Position numbers and translations under genes: made by a program
Shown: positions 26,926 through 39,200 of the stretch, piece by piece
Numbering within the stretch: position 1 is the stretch's first letter
Layout of the letters: every line of letters begins with the position of its first letter
The notes under the pieces: generated by a model
Told to the model about the DNA's origin: nothing
Databases searched by the model: none
What the model saw: only the letters and a program-made list of their open reading frames with translations
DNA from: Streptomyces sp. NA02950
GTDB taxonomy: Bacteria > Actinomycetota > Actinomycetes > Streptomycetales > Streptomycetaceae
Assembly: GCF_013364155.1 (NCBI RefSeq)
Contig: NZ_CP054916.1
Coordinates: 7,594,001-7,658,000, forward strand
DNA length: 64,000 nt
Direction of reading: 5' to 3'

Positions 26926-27267
26926 ATGCCAGACAACTACTCCGTCGACATCGATGAGCTCTTGCGGGCCAAGGACGCTCTTGCGGCCTTGTCCATGGGC
27001 GAAGAACTCGCCGGTAAGTACCTGAACGTCAAATCGCAAACCGACGGCTGGGAGGGGACAAGGGGCTCTTTCGCCAGATCAGTGGGACCTCAGGAGAAAA
27101 GGGACACCCAGCGGATAGTCGCCGCGGTGGAGGCCCTCACCGGAGCGTTCACCGCGACTTACGACGCCTTCGTCGCACAGATCTCCGCCGTCCAGGAACC
27201 GCAGAACCAGGCCTTGGAGGACATCCAGAACCAGGCTTCCAAGAACCCGGGGAATGTAAGGCGTTGA
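26926..27267 (+). CDS. Third WXG100-like protein, partner candidate of the giant protein
   Basis: 113 residues. Helix 1 (DIDELLRAKDALAALSMGEELAGKYL), the turn TDGWEGTRG (W-E-G) and helix 2 (VAAVEALTGAFTATYDAFVAQISAVQEP) fit the ESX hairpin. It starts two bases after the YbaB-like stop and ends one base before the giant gene's ATG, so translation is likely coupled. In polymorphic-toxin T7SS systems a small WXG-like protein encoded just upstream of a large toxin commonly serves as its targeting partner, so the same is inferred here. Confidence 0.8.
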   Translation: MPDNYSVDIDELLRAKDALAALSMGEELAGKYLNVKSQTDGWEGTRGSFARSVGPQEKRDTQRIVAAVEALTGAFTATYDAFVAQISAVQEPQNQALEDIQNQASKNPGNVRR

Positions 27268-27268
27268 A

Positions 27269-30200
27269 ATGATCGACATTCCTGCTGGCTTGCACGAGCT
27301 CATGGTGGTGATGATAGGCGAAGATTTTGGTGACGGTGATGAGGAGAAGGGCTTCGCCAGTAAGGGTGCTGAGGACACGCTGGCGAGGCTTCTCCACGAT
27401 CTCAAGGAGCGAATGAACGGGGCGATAGCCGCCGTCGGCGCTGCGCTCCCGGCTGAGATCGGCAATGGGTTCGTCAGCACGGTCCAGCAAATCGTGGACT
27501 CCATCGACGAGCTGGCCGCACAAGCCCTCGAAAAAGGACGGAGTCAGATCAAGAAAGCCCTTGCCCTGCTGGAGGGCAAGGTCGAGGCCATCATCGAGTT
27601 CACGACCATGCTCGCGATGATCGCTGCCATCATTGCCCTGTCGGCTTTCACCGGCGGGCTCATGGCATCACAGGTCGCGTTGGAAAGGGCCCGCACGGCC
27701 CTGGCCATTGTTCTCATCATGGAGCGGATGGCGCAGGCCGGGGGCACTCCTCTCTCCGGCGTCATCGAAGCCATCGAGGAATTCCTCACCTCGGTCGCCG
27801 CCCAACTGTCCTCGATGATCTTCATATCGGATCCCGATGTGCGGCGGAAGGACATGAACTGGGACGATGTCGGGAGGTCCACGTTCGTCGGGCTCATCGC
27901 CGGGCTCCTGGGCGGGGCCGCCAACGATGTGGTGTGGAAGGGCGTTGGAAAATACTTCAAAGACCGTCCGGACTGGAACAAGGACGCGTTCAACGTTGCC
28001 AACTCCTTCGTCAACGACGGGGCTTCCGAAAGCAATGCGGAATTCTTCGTCGGCGGCGTACTTGATAACAAGTGGCGTTTCGATGTCGAGAACTTCTGGC
28101 GGTCCGGACTCAGCGGCGCGATAAACAACAGGCTTGAGGACGTCGCCAGGAATTTCGGTACATCCCTGAACACCAACCTCTTCGGCGGCAAGAACCTCCT
28201 GCTTCGCCCTCCCGGTGGCGGCAGCGGGGCAGGAGGCCAGCACAACACCCAGACCCCCCTGCCCACCACGAACTCCGGACTCGATCAGGGCGTCGGCGTT
28301 CCCACCAACGTCACGGCCCCGCCGCCCCTGCTCAACCAGGTCTCCCACACCACGCCGGACCTGCCGGTCAATGGGGCCCCACCGCCCGCGCCCGCGCCCG
28401 TCCCCGCGCCCGTCCCACCGCCCGCGCCCGTGCCCCCGTCCGACCTGATCGCCCAACCGCCGTTGACCATCGGTGATGGCGAAGGCGCCGATGCCGTGGC
28501 AGAGTTCGTGCCGGGTCCCGATGCCCTGCCGGACCCCCTGCCCGACAGCGACACCGCGTCGTTCGTCAGCGATGTCTCCGACAGCGATGTGGGGTCGATC
28601 TCTGACTTCAGCGATGTCTCCGACCTCACCGATCTCGGTTCGGTCGGCACGGACTTCGGCTTTGCGAGTGACACCTCGTCCCTATCGGATTTCGATGTCG
28701 ACGAGGAACACGTACCGCTCCTGGACAAGGGGTCCGGCGTCTCCGACGCCCCCGCACCGCTCGCGGGAAGCGACGGTCTGGACGGCTCGGCCACACCGAC
28801 TCCCGCCGCCGACCCGGCCCTGGGCCCGGGTTTGAGCCCAGCCCCGGGGCTGGGCTCAAACCCGGGCCCAGGGCCGGGTGCGGTCACGGGAACGGGATCC
28901 GTCGCAGCTTCCGGTTCCCCGGTCACCGGCCCCGAGGACACCGATGTCGAAGAGGGGCCTGTCGCCGACGGTCCGCTGGCCGACATCGTCCAGTCCACAC
29001 TGGCCCCGCCGGTGTCCGACCCCTCCGCACCGTTGGGCACCGATGGCCTCCTCGACGCCCGTGCCACCGGCTTGCCTCCGGGGACCTCCCTCGCCTCGGG
29101 AGCAGGGTCCCCGGAGGCACCAGCCCATTCCGACCTCGGTCATCCCAACAGAGGTGGCAGCCCCGCAGTTCAGCACACCCCGGGCGTGGTTCAGCACGAC
29201 CCGGGCGTCGACGAAGCGGGGCTGCCGGCCCACGAGGCGACCACCGACGATGCCGACGCCGAGTCCGGTGACCGGCTGACGGACAACTCCTCGACCGTGG
29301 ATCAACCCGCGGCGCCGACAGGCCGGCCGACTACGGGCGTTACCACCCCCTCCACGAGCGAGTCCACGTCCTCCTATCCGGACGAGACCGTTGCGGAATC
29401 GGATGAGGGATCGGCATCCGGGACCGAGGATCAGGCGACAGCCCAGCCGGTTGCCGGGGAGACGGGCCCGGCCGTGGTCCAGCCGGTTCCGGGGGAGAGC
29501 GGTCCGGCTGCCATCCAGCCGGTCGCCGGGCAGACCGACCCGGTTACCGCGCCGCCGCTGTCCGCCGACGGAATCGACGTATCCGGTCAGCAGGCCCCGC
29601 ACCAGCAGGCGGTGGATCAGGACGAGTTCCGCCCGGTGACCGAGAGTTCCGACGTGCCCGGCGCCTCCGAGACCGTGGTGTCGGTTGTGGGGCAACCGGT
29701 CCTCGACGGTCCCGCTGCCGGGACCGGTCAGCCATCGTCCCGGGGACCCGCCCCTGTCGCGGGCCAGCCGCCGGCGCAGGGCACGGGCGGGCGGGGCACG
29801 ACCCCCGCCGACCCCGCCGACGGCCGGCAGGCGGATTCCGCGCCGGCCCAGCAGCCGGACGTCACGGCCACCACGCAAACCCCACACACCACCACCGAAA
29901 CTGAGAGCCGAGAAACTCCGGACACCGCGAAAAAGACGGAAACAGAATCCGCGGACGCCCAGGTCCTCAGCCGACCGGCACAGGAATCCACAGACGCGCC
30001 GCTCGTTGCGCCCGCACCCGGCCAGGTGCCCACCGGCTCCACCGCCTCGGCCACCGCAGGCGGCACGCCCCAGCCGGGCGCCGACTCCGGCCCGGTGCCG
30101 TTGGCCGCGGTCCTGCCCCAGCTTCCGAAGCCGGCCCCCAAGAAGTACGCCAAACCGTCGAAGAGCGCGTGGCAGCACCCGCGAGTGCTGGTCAGCGAAG

Positions 30201-33200
30201 TCAAGGACCCGTCCGGCAGGCGCACGGGCGCGCTCTCCTTCAACGCCAAAGACCTGGCGAGGCGACAGCATTACGGAAAGCTGTCGGAGCAGACCCGGTT
30301 CGTCGCGGGCTACCGCAACGACCAGGGCGAGTGGAACGGCACCTGGAGGAACCTCCCGAAGAACTTCAAGGACTCCTTCTTCCTTGGCCTGCACCACGAC
30401 GACAAGGGGTTCAGAGTCGTCGTCGGCGACGACCAGGACAACCCGGTCGTCAACGCGCTCCCCGAGGACACTCGCGAGCTGATCATGAGCGCCGAGGAGC
30501 TCGGCGAGCTGTTGCGCTCCCTCAGATCCGAGCTGAAGGACTTCAAGGCGATCACACTGTTCGCCTGCACGGCGGGAAAGGGCCGGCTCCCGAACGCCGG
30601 GGCCGAGCAGGCGCTCGCGGACGCCCAGATCGTGGCCGACATCTCCGGCCTCGTTGTCCACGCCCCCACCGGAAGAGTCGCGTTCAACAAGCTGAGGGGG
30701 GGCCGTGAGGACCGGATCATCCTCGAACCTGACGAGCAGGGCAAAGCGACCGAGTGGCGTACGTTCCTGCCCCGGCCGTCGTCGGCCGGGCACACGCCCA
30801 CCGCCGGGGGTTTCTCCGTACCCGACACCGGGCTGCAGGGGCCCGCCGTGGGTCCGGCTGAGCAGCCGACGGCTGCGGACTGGAACAGTCCGCAGGCGCA
30901 GGAGGGGCCGGGCGGTTCGGCGAGTGGTGTGTCGTCGCTGAGTTGGGTGGCGTTCAAGTCGGGATCCGACGTGCTCTCTCCTGGTGCGAGGACGTCTATT
31001 GAGCAGTTGGCCAACCAGGTGGCTGAGGAGGGGCTTGCGCAGTGGCGGACTGGGGCGGTGCTGCCTGGTGTGGTGGTGACGGGGTATGGCCCTGGTCGGG
31101 GGCCTAGTGGGAAGGAGCAGGCGCTTGCGCTGGGTGGGAGGCGGGCGACGGCGGCGCATGAGGCGTTCGTGCGGCTCCTGGATTCCAGGCTGGGGGCGCT
31201 TCAGTCGGGTGTGCCCGCGGGGCAGGGTCGTTTGACGGCTGCGGACTTTGGTGTTGTCTGGCGTAGCCGTGGGCGGGATGTCGTGGCGGACGGGGGGTCT
31301 GGGAACGCGAGTCTTACGACGTTGCGTCAGCGGGCGACGTTCGCGGTGGTCTGGCCGTCGGAGGTGCTGGCGAGGCTGGGGGGTAGTGATCCGAGTCTGG
31401 GTGGCTCGGTGGATGTGGATGTGGTGGCGCGGCGTGTGCTGCATCTGGCTGGTGGTGCGGTGGTGGATGAGGGGGTGCGGGGTGAGCTGTTCCGTCTGGT
31501 GCGGGATGCGTGGGCGGAGGGGCGTGCGGGGAGTGTGGTTGCGTTGGCTGCGTTCCATGTGCAGCAGCAGGGTGTGTTCGACGCGAATCGTTCGCGTCGT
31601 TTCACGGCCAATGGCAGCCCCGTCCCGGGTCTGAACTGGGGGTCCAACCCGACTGTGGAGCTGGACATGGCCCATGTCGAGCTGGAGAGGCATGAGGGGG
31701 GTAACTCGCCCCGGTACACCTCTGAGGCGGCTCGGTGGGGGCGGGGGCAGGTGTATGTGGTGGGGGGTGTGGGCGGTTATGACTGGGTGCGGGTGCCGTG
31801 GGCGGATGGTTCGTGGCGGGATCTGGGGATCGATGAGTTTGTTGAGGTGATGGCGCACAATGAGGAGTTGGCTGGTCTTGCGGCGCGTGTGCCGGTTGTG
31901 CTGGTCATTCCCTCTGCCGGGGACGGTTATGTGGAGCTGGGGCGGAAGCTGGCGGAACGGCTGAAGCGGGTCGTGTGGGCGCCTACCGCGCGTGCGTGGA
32001 TTCCGGAGGGCATGGGCGGAGCGGTATCGATCCGTCAGGTGGTGGGTGCGCATGAGGAGGCGGGGGATTTCCTTGCCAGCGAGCCTGGTATGGCGCCCGA
32101 TGACGATGATGGTGCTCCTGACTGGTTCCGCGATGTGGTGACCCGGGCCATAGTCAGTCTGAAGCAGACGAAGTACGGGAAGCAGATCGGCCGAAGCGTG
32201 CACAGCGGCCCCGAGATGGCCGACAGGTTCGAGGACTACCGCCGCCTCGACCAGATAAGGACATTTGAACATTACAATCTCGCCACCGGACGCTACTCGC
32301 TGGCCGAGGATTTGCCGGAGCCGGATGCGGAGGCGTACTACCTGGCTATGCACGGCGCGCCGGGCCGTGTCGAGTTCGCGATGCGCGGTGGTGGTGTACG
32401 GCGGGTGCCGGCTCGCGAGGCGGCGGGATGGGTCAAGCGGCGGAAGAGTTTGTCCGGGCGGCCCCCGCAGCACCTGCTGGATCTGGTGATCTGCTGGGCC
32501 GGCTCGCCTGAGGACAATTCCGTGCCTGCGCCTCCAGGTGTCGGCGAGGCCTTCCCTGGTGTGTTTGTTGCCGACCCGCTCCGGACTGATTCGGTCGGTC
32601 AGGCTTTCGCGAACGCCTCGCGGCGTAAGACGCGCGTGCACATACGATCAGTAGGCACATTCGGCCGGCCGTATGGCGTATTTGGTCGGTTTGCAGATAC
32701 CGATGCTCAGGGGCGTCGGGCGCCGTATGGGCTGTTTTTCCCGGAGCCGACGGTGGAGGAGCTGGACCGGCGGGCGCGTGTGGCGGGGTTGTACGCGGCC
32801 GTGGATTCGGCGCCGGAGGCGGTGCGGGAGCGGACGCTGGCTCAGGTGCGGGAGCGGACGCTGGCTTTGGTGCGGGCGCTGAAGCTGGTCTTGGGTAATG
32901 AGGTGGATGATGGCGTTGAGGTCGCTCAGGATCCGGGATATGCGGATCTGCTGCGGGGGATCGCGGCTCTGGAGGGGATGTGGCGGGCGGATCCGGCTTT
33001 CGCCGGGCTGGGTCCGTTTACGTTGGATCTGCTGCAGCGGGTGGTGGCGGCGCGGTTGCCGCAGGGGCGGAGTGAGCCGGACCGGGCGGCGTACCGGGAG
33101 TTGTTCCAGGCCGCGCTCAACGCCCCGTCCGGCACACACCTGAGCCAGTTCGCGAAGATGCGCATGGTGGCGGACACCGCACAGGTCATGGGCAGCAAGG

Positions 33201-36200
33201 ACACACGCGCGCTGGATCAGCGCGCCGTGAGCATGCTGATGCTGTCGGGGCCTGACCAGGTGGGGGAGGCGGAGCGGTCCCGGATGTTCTGGGCCACTGT
33301 GAAGGCCTACGAGATGTCGAAGAGGACTGCGGGCTGGGACGCGTTGACCGCCCGGGTGCTGCACATGGACCCCGCCGCGGTGGTCGATGCGGCGCGCGCC
33401 TACGTGCTGGCGATGGCTGCCACCGCCTTTGCGCGTGGCCGTGACGCGGCGAACCCCGATGTGCTGGCCGCCTGCCATCTGGAGGCGCTGGGGAGCTACG
33501 ACACCGGAATTCTGACCAAGGACCTGTCATCCCGAGTGGTCGGGCGTGATTTCACCCCCGGGCCGCCCGGGGTGCTGGAGACGTCGAAGGTCGGTCTGCC
33601 TGGCGGGCTGGAAGCGGCGCCGTGGCAGAAGGACAAGGCCGGCAACCACAAGCCCGCTCCCTACGTTGTGCGGGCATCCTCGGTGCCTGGGCAGCCCGGC
33701 ATGCTGTCGGTGACGCTGAGGGGCGTCTCCTACACGGTGCCCGCCGAGGTGTTCATCGAACTGCTCGCGGGTGATCCGCAGTTGATGCTGCCTGAGCTGA
33801 GCACTGATGTAGTGCTGGCCGTACCGAAGCTGGGGGTTGCCAACCCCTCCTTGGCGCAGCGCCTGGCCCAGCGCCTCGGCCGCAGGGTGTGGTTCACCCG
33901 CGCCGACATAGAGGTGCAGACGTCCGGCCCGAATGGAGAACCCGTCCTCGGCCTGGTTGCCACGGCGCTCGTGCCGAACCCGACCGCCGCGCACTGGCAG
34001 TCCGCAGCGCCTGTGGATCTCCAGAACCCGGGGGCCGCCCCGCTCCCGGTCCCGCCCCCGCCCACCAATTCCGCTTCGCCGGCTTCAGCGGGAAGCGCTC
34101 AGGCCGTGCAAGCCGTAAGCGACGAGGCCGCGCCGCTGCCCTTCTTGCCTTTCGCCACGCAGTTGGTGGATGAGAACGACGTCGAATGGTGGCGGAACTC
34201 CGGGAACGACAACGAGAGCTACGCCGGCAGCGACACCGACGCCGACGAGGTGGGGCCGGAGGCGGAGCCGGACTCCATGGACTGGAACAGTCCGCAGTCG
34301 CAGGAGGGGGCGCGGTTCCCCGATCTGTACGCGGATCCCTCCTGGCAGCAGGCCACTGACCGGTTCGAGGGGGCGCTGCGTAAGGTCGTTGCCGTCGATC
34401 CCCGCGTGATTGGCGCGGCGAAGGGCTCCGTGCGTGGGCTCCTGTTGGTTCTCGAGAGGCGCTTCGGTCGGGAGGCGGCCGTGCGTGCCTTCGCGCCGTC
34501 CGGCTTCGCGGGGGACGGGCAGGGCCTGTACTCCCAGCTCGTGGCGTGGACGGACCCCAACAACAAGGCCGTGAGACCTCGGGCGTTGGTTGACCTGTTC
34601 GTTCTGGCGGCCTTCCGGAGCGGTTCGGGTTCCACGCTGAGTGACATGTGGGCGACCGATCCGCAGACCAACCCGCACGGTGTGCCCCTGCGGCCCCCGG
34701 TTGTCCCCCCGCACGCACAGGCCTCGGCGGGTCAGGTGGCACGCGGTCTGCGGATCCGGCCGGAGGCCGTTGCGACCGTTGGGTGGCTGCACCGGGCCTT
34801 CGCGTCGCTGAACTTGCGCGGCGCTGATCCGTTGCTGTTCCGGGAGGTGTTGCTGGCGGGACTGCCCGAGGAAGAGGGTTACACCCTTGCCGAGGTGGTA
34901 CAGGGTTCGCATGAGGCGGGTGTTCGGTTCGGGGTCGAGCCGGACATGACGGTGGCGGACGCGTCGCAGCTGTATGCCTGGGCTTTCGGCGTACTCGCTC
35001 CCGGCAGCCGCGCACACGCCGGCCCGGAGGTCGCGCGGGTCCTGGATTCGGGGAGCGTCCGCGTCGATCTGAGGTTCCCGCAGAACCACCTGTACCGCGA
35101 GCGTCACCAGGGCTGGTTCGAGGGCCTGACCGACAGCCGCACTGTCCACGACGGAATCCGGGAGATCCTCTGGTCGAAGGCCGGCACCGGCGCACTGGCC
35201 GAGCCTGTTCTGCAGGACCGACGGGAGCGTCGTGCCGCGCTGGCGGACTGGATGCTGCGTCATGGCTCGCCCGAACTGCTGAAGCGCAATGTCAATTTCA
35301 TGGCGTACCTGGTGGCCATTTCGCTGGTGAGCGGTGCGGATGGCCGGTTGCTAAACGCGGCGTTCACGGCAGAGGATGCCGGGGCGGTGGGACGGCTGCG
35401 GGAGGAGGCCGCGGCCGTGGTGCGGGAGGCGCTGGCGGGAACGGCGCCGCGAGGGCGGCTTCCGCTGCTGTTCCTGCGCGACGCCGGCTTCCGGGCGCTG
35501 GTGGAGTCGTTCTCGGGCGGCGAGGCGGAGATTGCGGATCTGGTGGGGCGGGCGGCCGACCTTGCTGAGGGAGTGCGGGGTGAGCTGACAGGGCATCGGG
35601 AGATGGCTGCGGAGGCGCTGATGATGCTGCCCAGGGTTCCGCATCCGGTGGCCTGGGCGACCTGGGAGGCCAACCTGCCTGCGCTAGGGGCGGAGTTCGG
35701 GCTGCCGGAGTTCCACGAGGCGACGACCAGTACCGCCGGTGCGCTGGCAGGACTGGATCCGGCGCCTGCCGGACGCGCGGGACAATGGGCCGTGGTGTGG
35801 TCCGTGGACCGCTCCAGCGGCCGGGATATCTCACCGCTGTCGCGGACGCCGGCGGAGCGGCCGGTGCTGTTTCCGCAGGCCGCCACCTTCCGGGTGAAGT
35901 CGAAGAGCACGCGGTATGACGGCGCGTCGGGGCTGGCGTATGGGCATGTGGTGCTCGAGGAGATCGGGCAGCGGAACACTTCCTGGGCACCGGAGATCCT
36001 GACCTGGCCCGTTGCCGGCCCCCACCGCATCGTGTCGTTCTCCAGCATGCCGCTCCCCCACTGGCGCGACAGCGCCGACAAGATGAAGCGCTGGGACGAG
36101 ACCCTCTTTTGGGCCTACCGGAATGACTTCGCTTCGGGGATCGCGTCCCGAGACCTGCGGGCCAGGGACCTGGAGTGGGGGTCCGCCGAATGGGGCAGGG

Positions 36201-39200
36201 ACTTTGTCGTAGCCGTATCGCACGCCGATGAGCCCGTTTTCGGGGTGATCTCTCCCTACGGTATCCGCTGGGTGAGCGGTACGGAGTGGGGTTGGCACCT
36301 CGGGAATCTGCTGAGGGACGGCGGCTTTGCGGCGGATACCCGCATCGTGCTCGCCGCGTGCAGGTCAGGCGCCGACATCCTCGGCGGCGACCCGATCGGA
36401 CAGGATGTCGCGGACGCCAGCGAACACCCCAGCCATGCACCCACGACGCGCACGGAACTTGCGGAAGTCGAAGGCGCCTCCACGATCTTGCTCGAGCGTG
36501 GGCGGGGTGGGGCGAAGCCGCGGTTTGTTGAGTTCCGGTCGCGTCCCCGGCCGGTGGCCGCGCGGCGGGCTGCTGCCCGGGTGTATGCGCCGTACGCCGA
36601 CGGGTTCCGCGCGTTCTACCGGGACCCGCGCTGGCCCGCGCTGAGTGAGGCGTATGAGTGGGCGCTGGGCCGCGATCTCGCCGGTGATCCAGATGTCCGC
36701 CGGGCGGCGCGAGAGATGATCGATATCTGGCTGCCCGACCAGGCGGCCCAGTCTCCCGACGGGACAGCCACCAGCCTCGTCCAGGCAGCGGTCGACGCAG
36801 CGGTCGCCGTGGGCGTGTCCCTCAAGAACGCGGGCGTGGACCCGCGGAGCGACGGGTTCCGCGCGTTCAGCGAGGTACGCGGTTTGCGCCTGTCCGCCGA
36901 CCGGCTCAACATCGCGGAGGCGTTCCTTGCCGCCCATGGTAAGAGGGTGCCGGTGGCTTCGATGCCGGGGGCGCGCAAGGCGCTGCTGAGCTGGCTGTTG
37001 AGCGAGGGCTTCGACAGCCTGTTTGAGTCGGTGCGCGGTTCCGTGTCCTCTATGGAGTCGCCGGTGGAGGCGGCGGTGGTCCTCGGTGACGCGGCGCATC
37101 TGTACGCGTGGGCGTTCGCCGAGCTGCCCCCGACGGGCTGGAGTCGGCGGCTGACTCCGTATCAGGAGTTGTACGCGCTGCGGAATGATTGGCTGACCGC
37201 TGAGGTGACCGGTGGTCCGGCCGTGCCGGGTGACCTGGTGGAGCTGGCCCGCGGTGGCGGGGCTGATGGTGTGTCGGTGGAGCGTCGGGCGGCCTTCGTG
37301 GCGTGGTCGGCCCGGCACGGTGGCGCCTCGCCGCTGGATGCTTTGGCTCCCGGGCATCTGATCGCGCTCTACCTCCTCACCAGCCCGCGCGACCGCGCGC
37401 TCTTCGACACCCGGCACGACGCGGCTCTGCTGCTCGCCATGGCCCGGGAAGCCGTGGACCAGGGGGTGGAGGGGCTCAGGGCGACCGGCAAGCCCGCGTT
37501 CCCGTTGCTGCTGATGGGCCACGAGGGTTTCCGCGGCCTGGTGGCCCAGGGGGCGGCGGCAACGCATACGCAGCCCCACGACGGCTTGTGGGACCCTGAC
37601 GAGGACTGGTGGCACGACGTACGCGAGGACCTGCACCGACAGCTCGAAGGCGCCGTCGAGGCCGCGCTGGACCGCATCCCGCAGCACCTCGGTATGGCGG
37701 CGGAGGCCCTACGTGCCCTGCCGCCGGTCAACTCGGCCGCTTGGTGGACGGGCTGGCTCCCTGACGGGGCGCGCGACGTGCAGAGCCTCACGGTCCCGGG
37801 CTTCGCGACGGCGAGCCTGGACGAGGGCGTCGCTCGTGCGGGCCTGTCCGACTCGGGTCCGGGTGAGGGCGGGTTCCCGGTGCTGGTGGAGGTGGAGAAC
37901 TCCTCGGCGCGTGATGTGGCGTTCCTCGCGGTCGACCCCGAGCGGCGTGAGGCGCGGTATCCGGGCCGGGCGGAGCTGGATGTGGTCCACCGCTCCTGGG
38001 AACAGACCGGGGACGGACGCCGCTATCTGCACCTGCGGGTCGTCGAGAGCGAGCCGATCGGGCAGTTCCCCGAACCGCTCGGCATCCACGGCGTCGACCA
38101 GGCACAGGACCTGGACAGCGACGTCGACATGGAGAACTACGCCGGCAGCGACACCGACGCCGACGAGGTGGGGCCGGAGGCGGAGCCGGACTCCATGGAC
38201 TGGAACAGTCCGCAGTCGCAGGAGGCGGGAGCGCCATCCACGTCCGCGCTGGACTCCGGGCCGACGTTCCTCGCGAGCCGCGAGCCGGGTGACGTGGGGA
38301 CGTATGTCGACGCGGAGCAGATCCTGGCCGACCTACGAGCGTCCGTGGTGGTCCCGGCAGGAGGCTACCGTCCGGTCCGTGGCACGGAACTGCTCGGACC
38401 GGACCTGTTCGGTGTGCGAAAGCCGTTCCCAGCACCCGGGTTCATGGCGGGTCACGATCACAGGAAACTGCACGGCGAGCAGGTGGTGACGTTCTTCCGC
38501 CGGCTTGACATGGTGCGGGGCGCACCGACACACCATGAGATGGACCCGCGGGTACTGCCGCGAGCCGAGGGCACGGCGCTGGTGACCGAGCGTTCGGAGG
38601 CCGAGCGGAGGGCGTGGGCACCGAATCGGAGCATGCCACCCCTTCCGGCGCGGGCCGAACTGCCGAACGTCATTCACCAGATCTGGCTCGGCGGGCCCTT
38701 GCGGAACGCCGGGAAGATGGCGGACTTCCGCGAGAAGACGGCTTTCATGGCCCGGCGCTACCGGGGAATGGCGTCGATGGTGCTGTGGACCGACGTGCCA
38801 CGAGCGCTCCTCGACCGGGCAAAGCAACCTCCGTCGGCCTCCGACGACGCGGCCCTCGTTGAAGCGCGGGACATGCTCGACTGGGCGCGGGAGAACGGAG
38901 TGCGCCTCGCGAATGTCCACGAGGTGTTCCACGCCGGATCACCGATGAGGCTGCACGAGTTCTTCCAGACGGAAATGGTCAAGCAGATCGGAAGGGGATA
39001 CGCGGCGGCCAGCGACATCCTCCGCCTGGAGATCATGCACAGGTTCGGCGGCATCTACATAGACGGCGACAACGTGCTCACCGACCCGTCCCACGTCGCC
39101 GCTGTCGCCGACTCCTCGCACGGATTCGCGGTCGAGAGGGTGCCCGGGGAGGTCGGGAACTCCGCTCTCGCCATGGCCAAGGGGCATCCGTTCGCACGCG

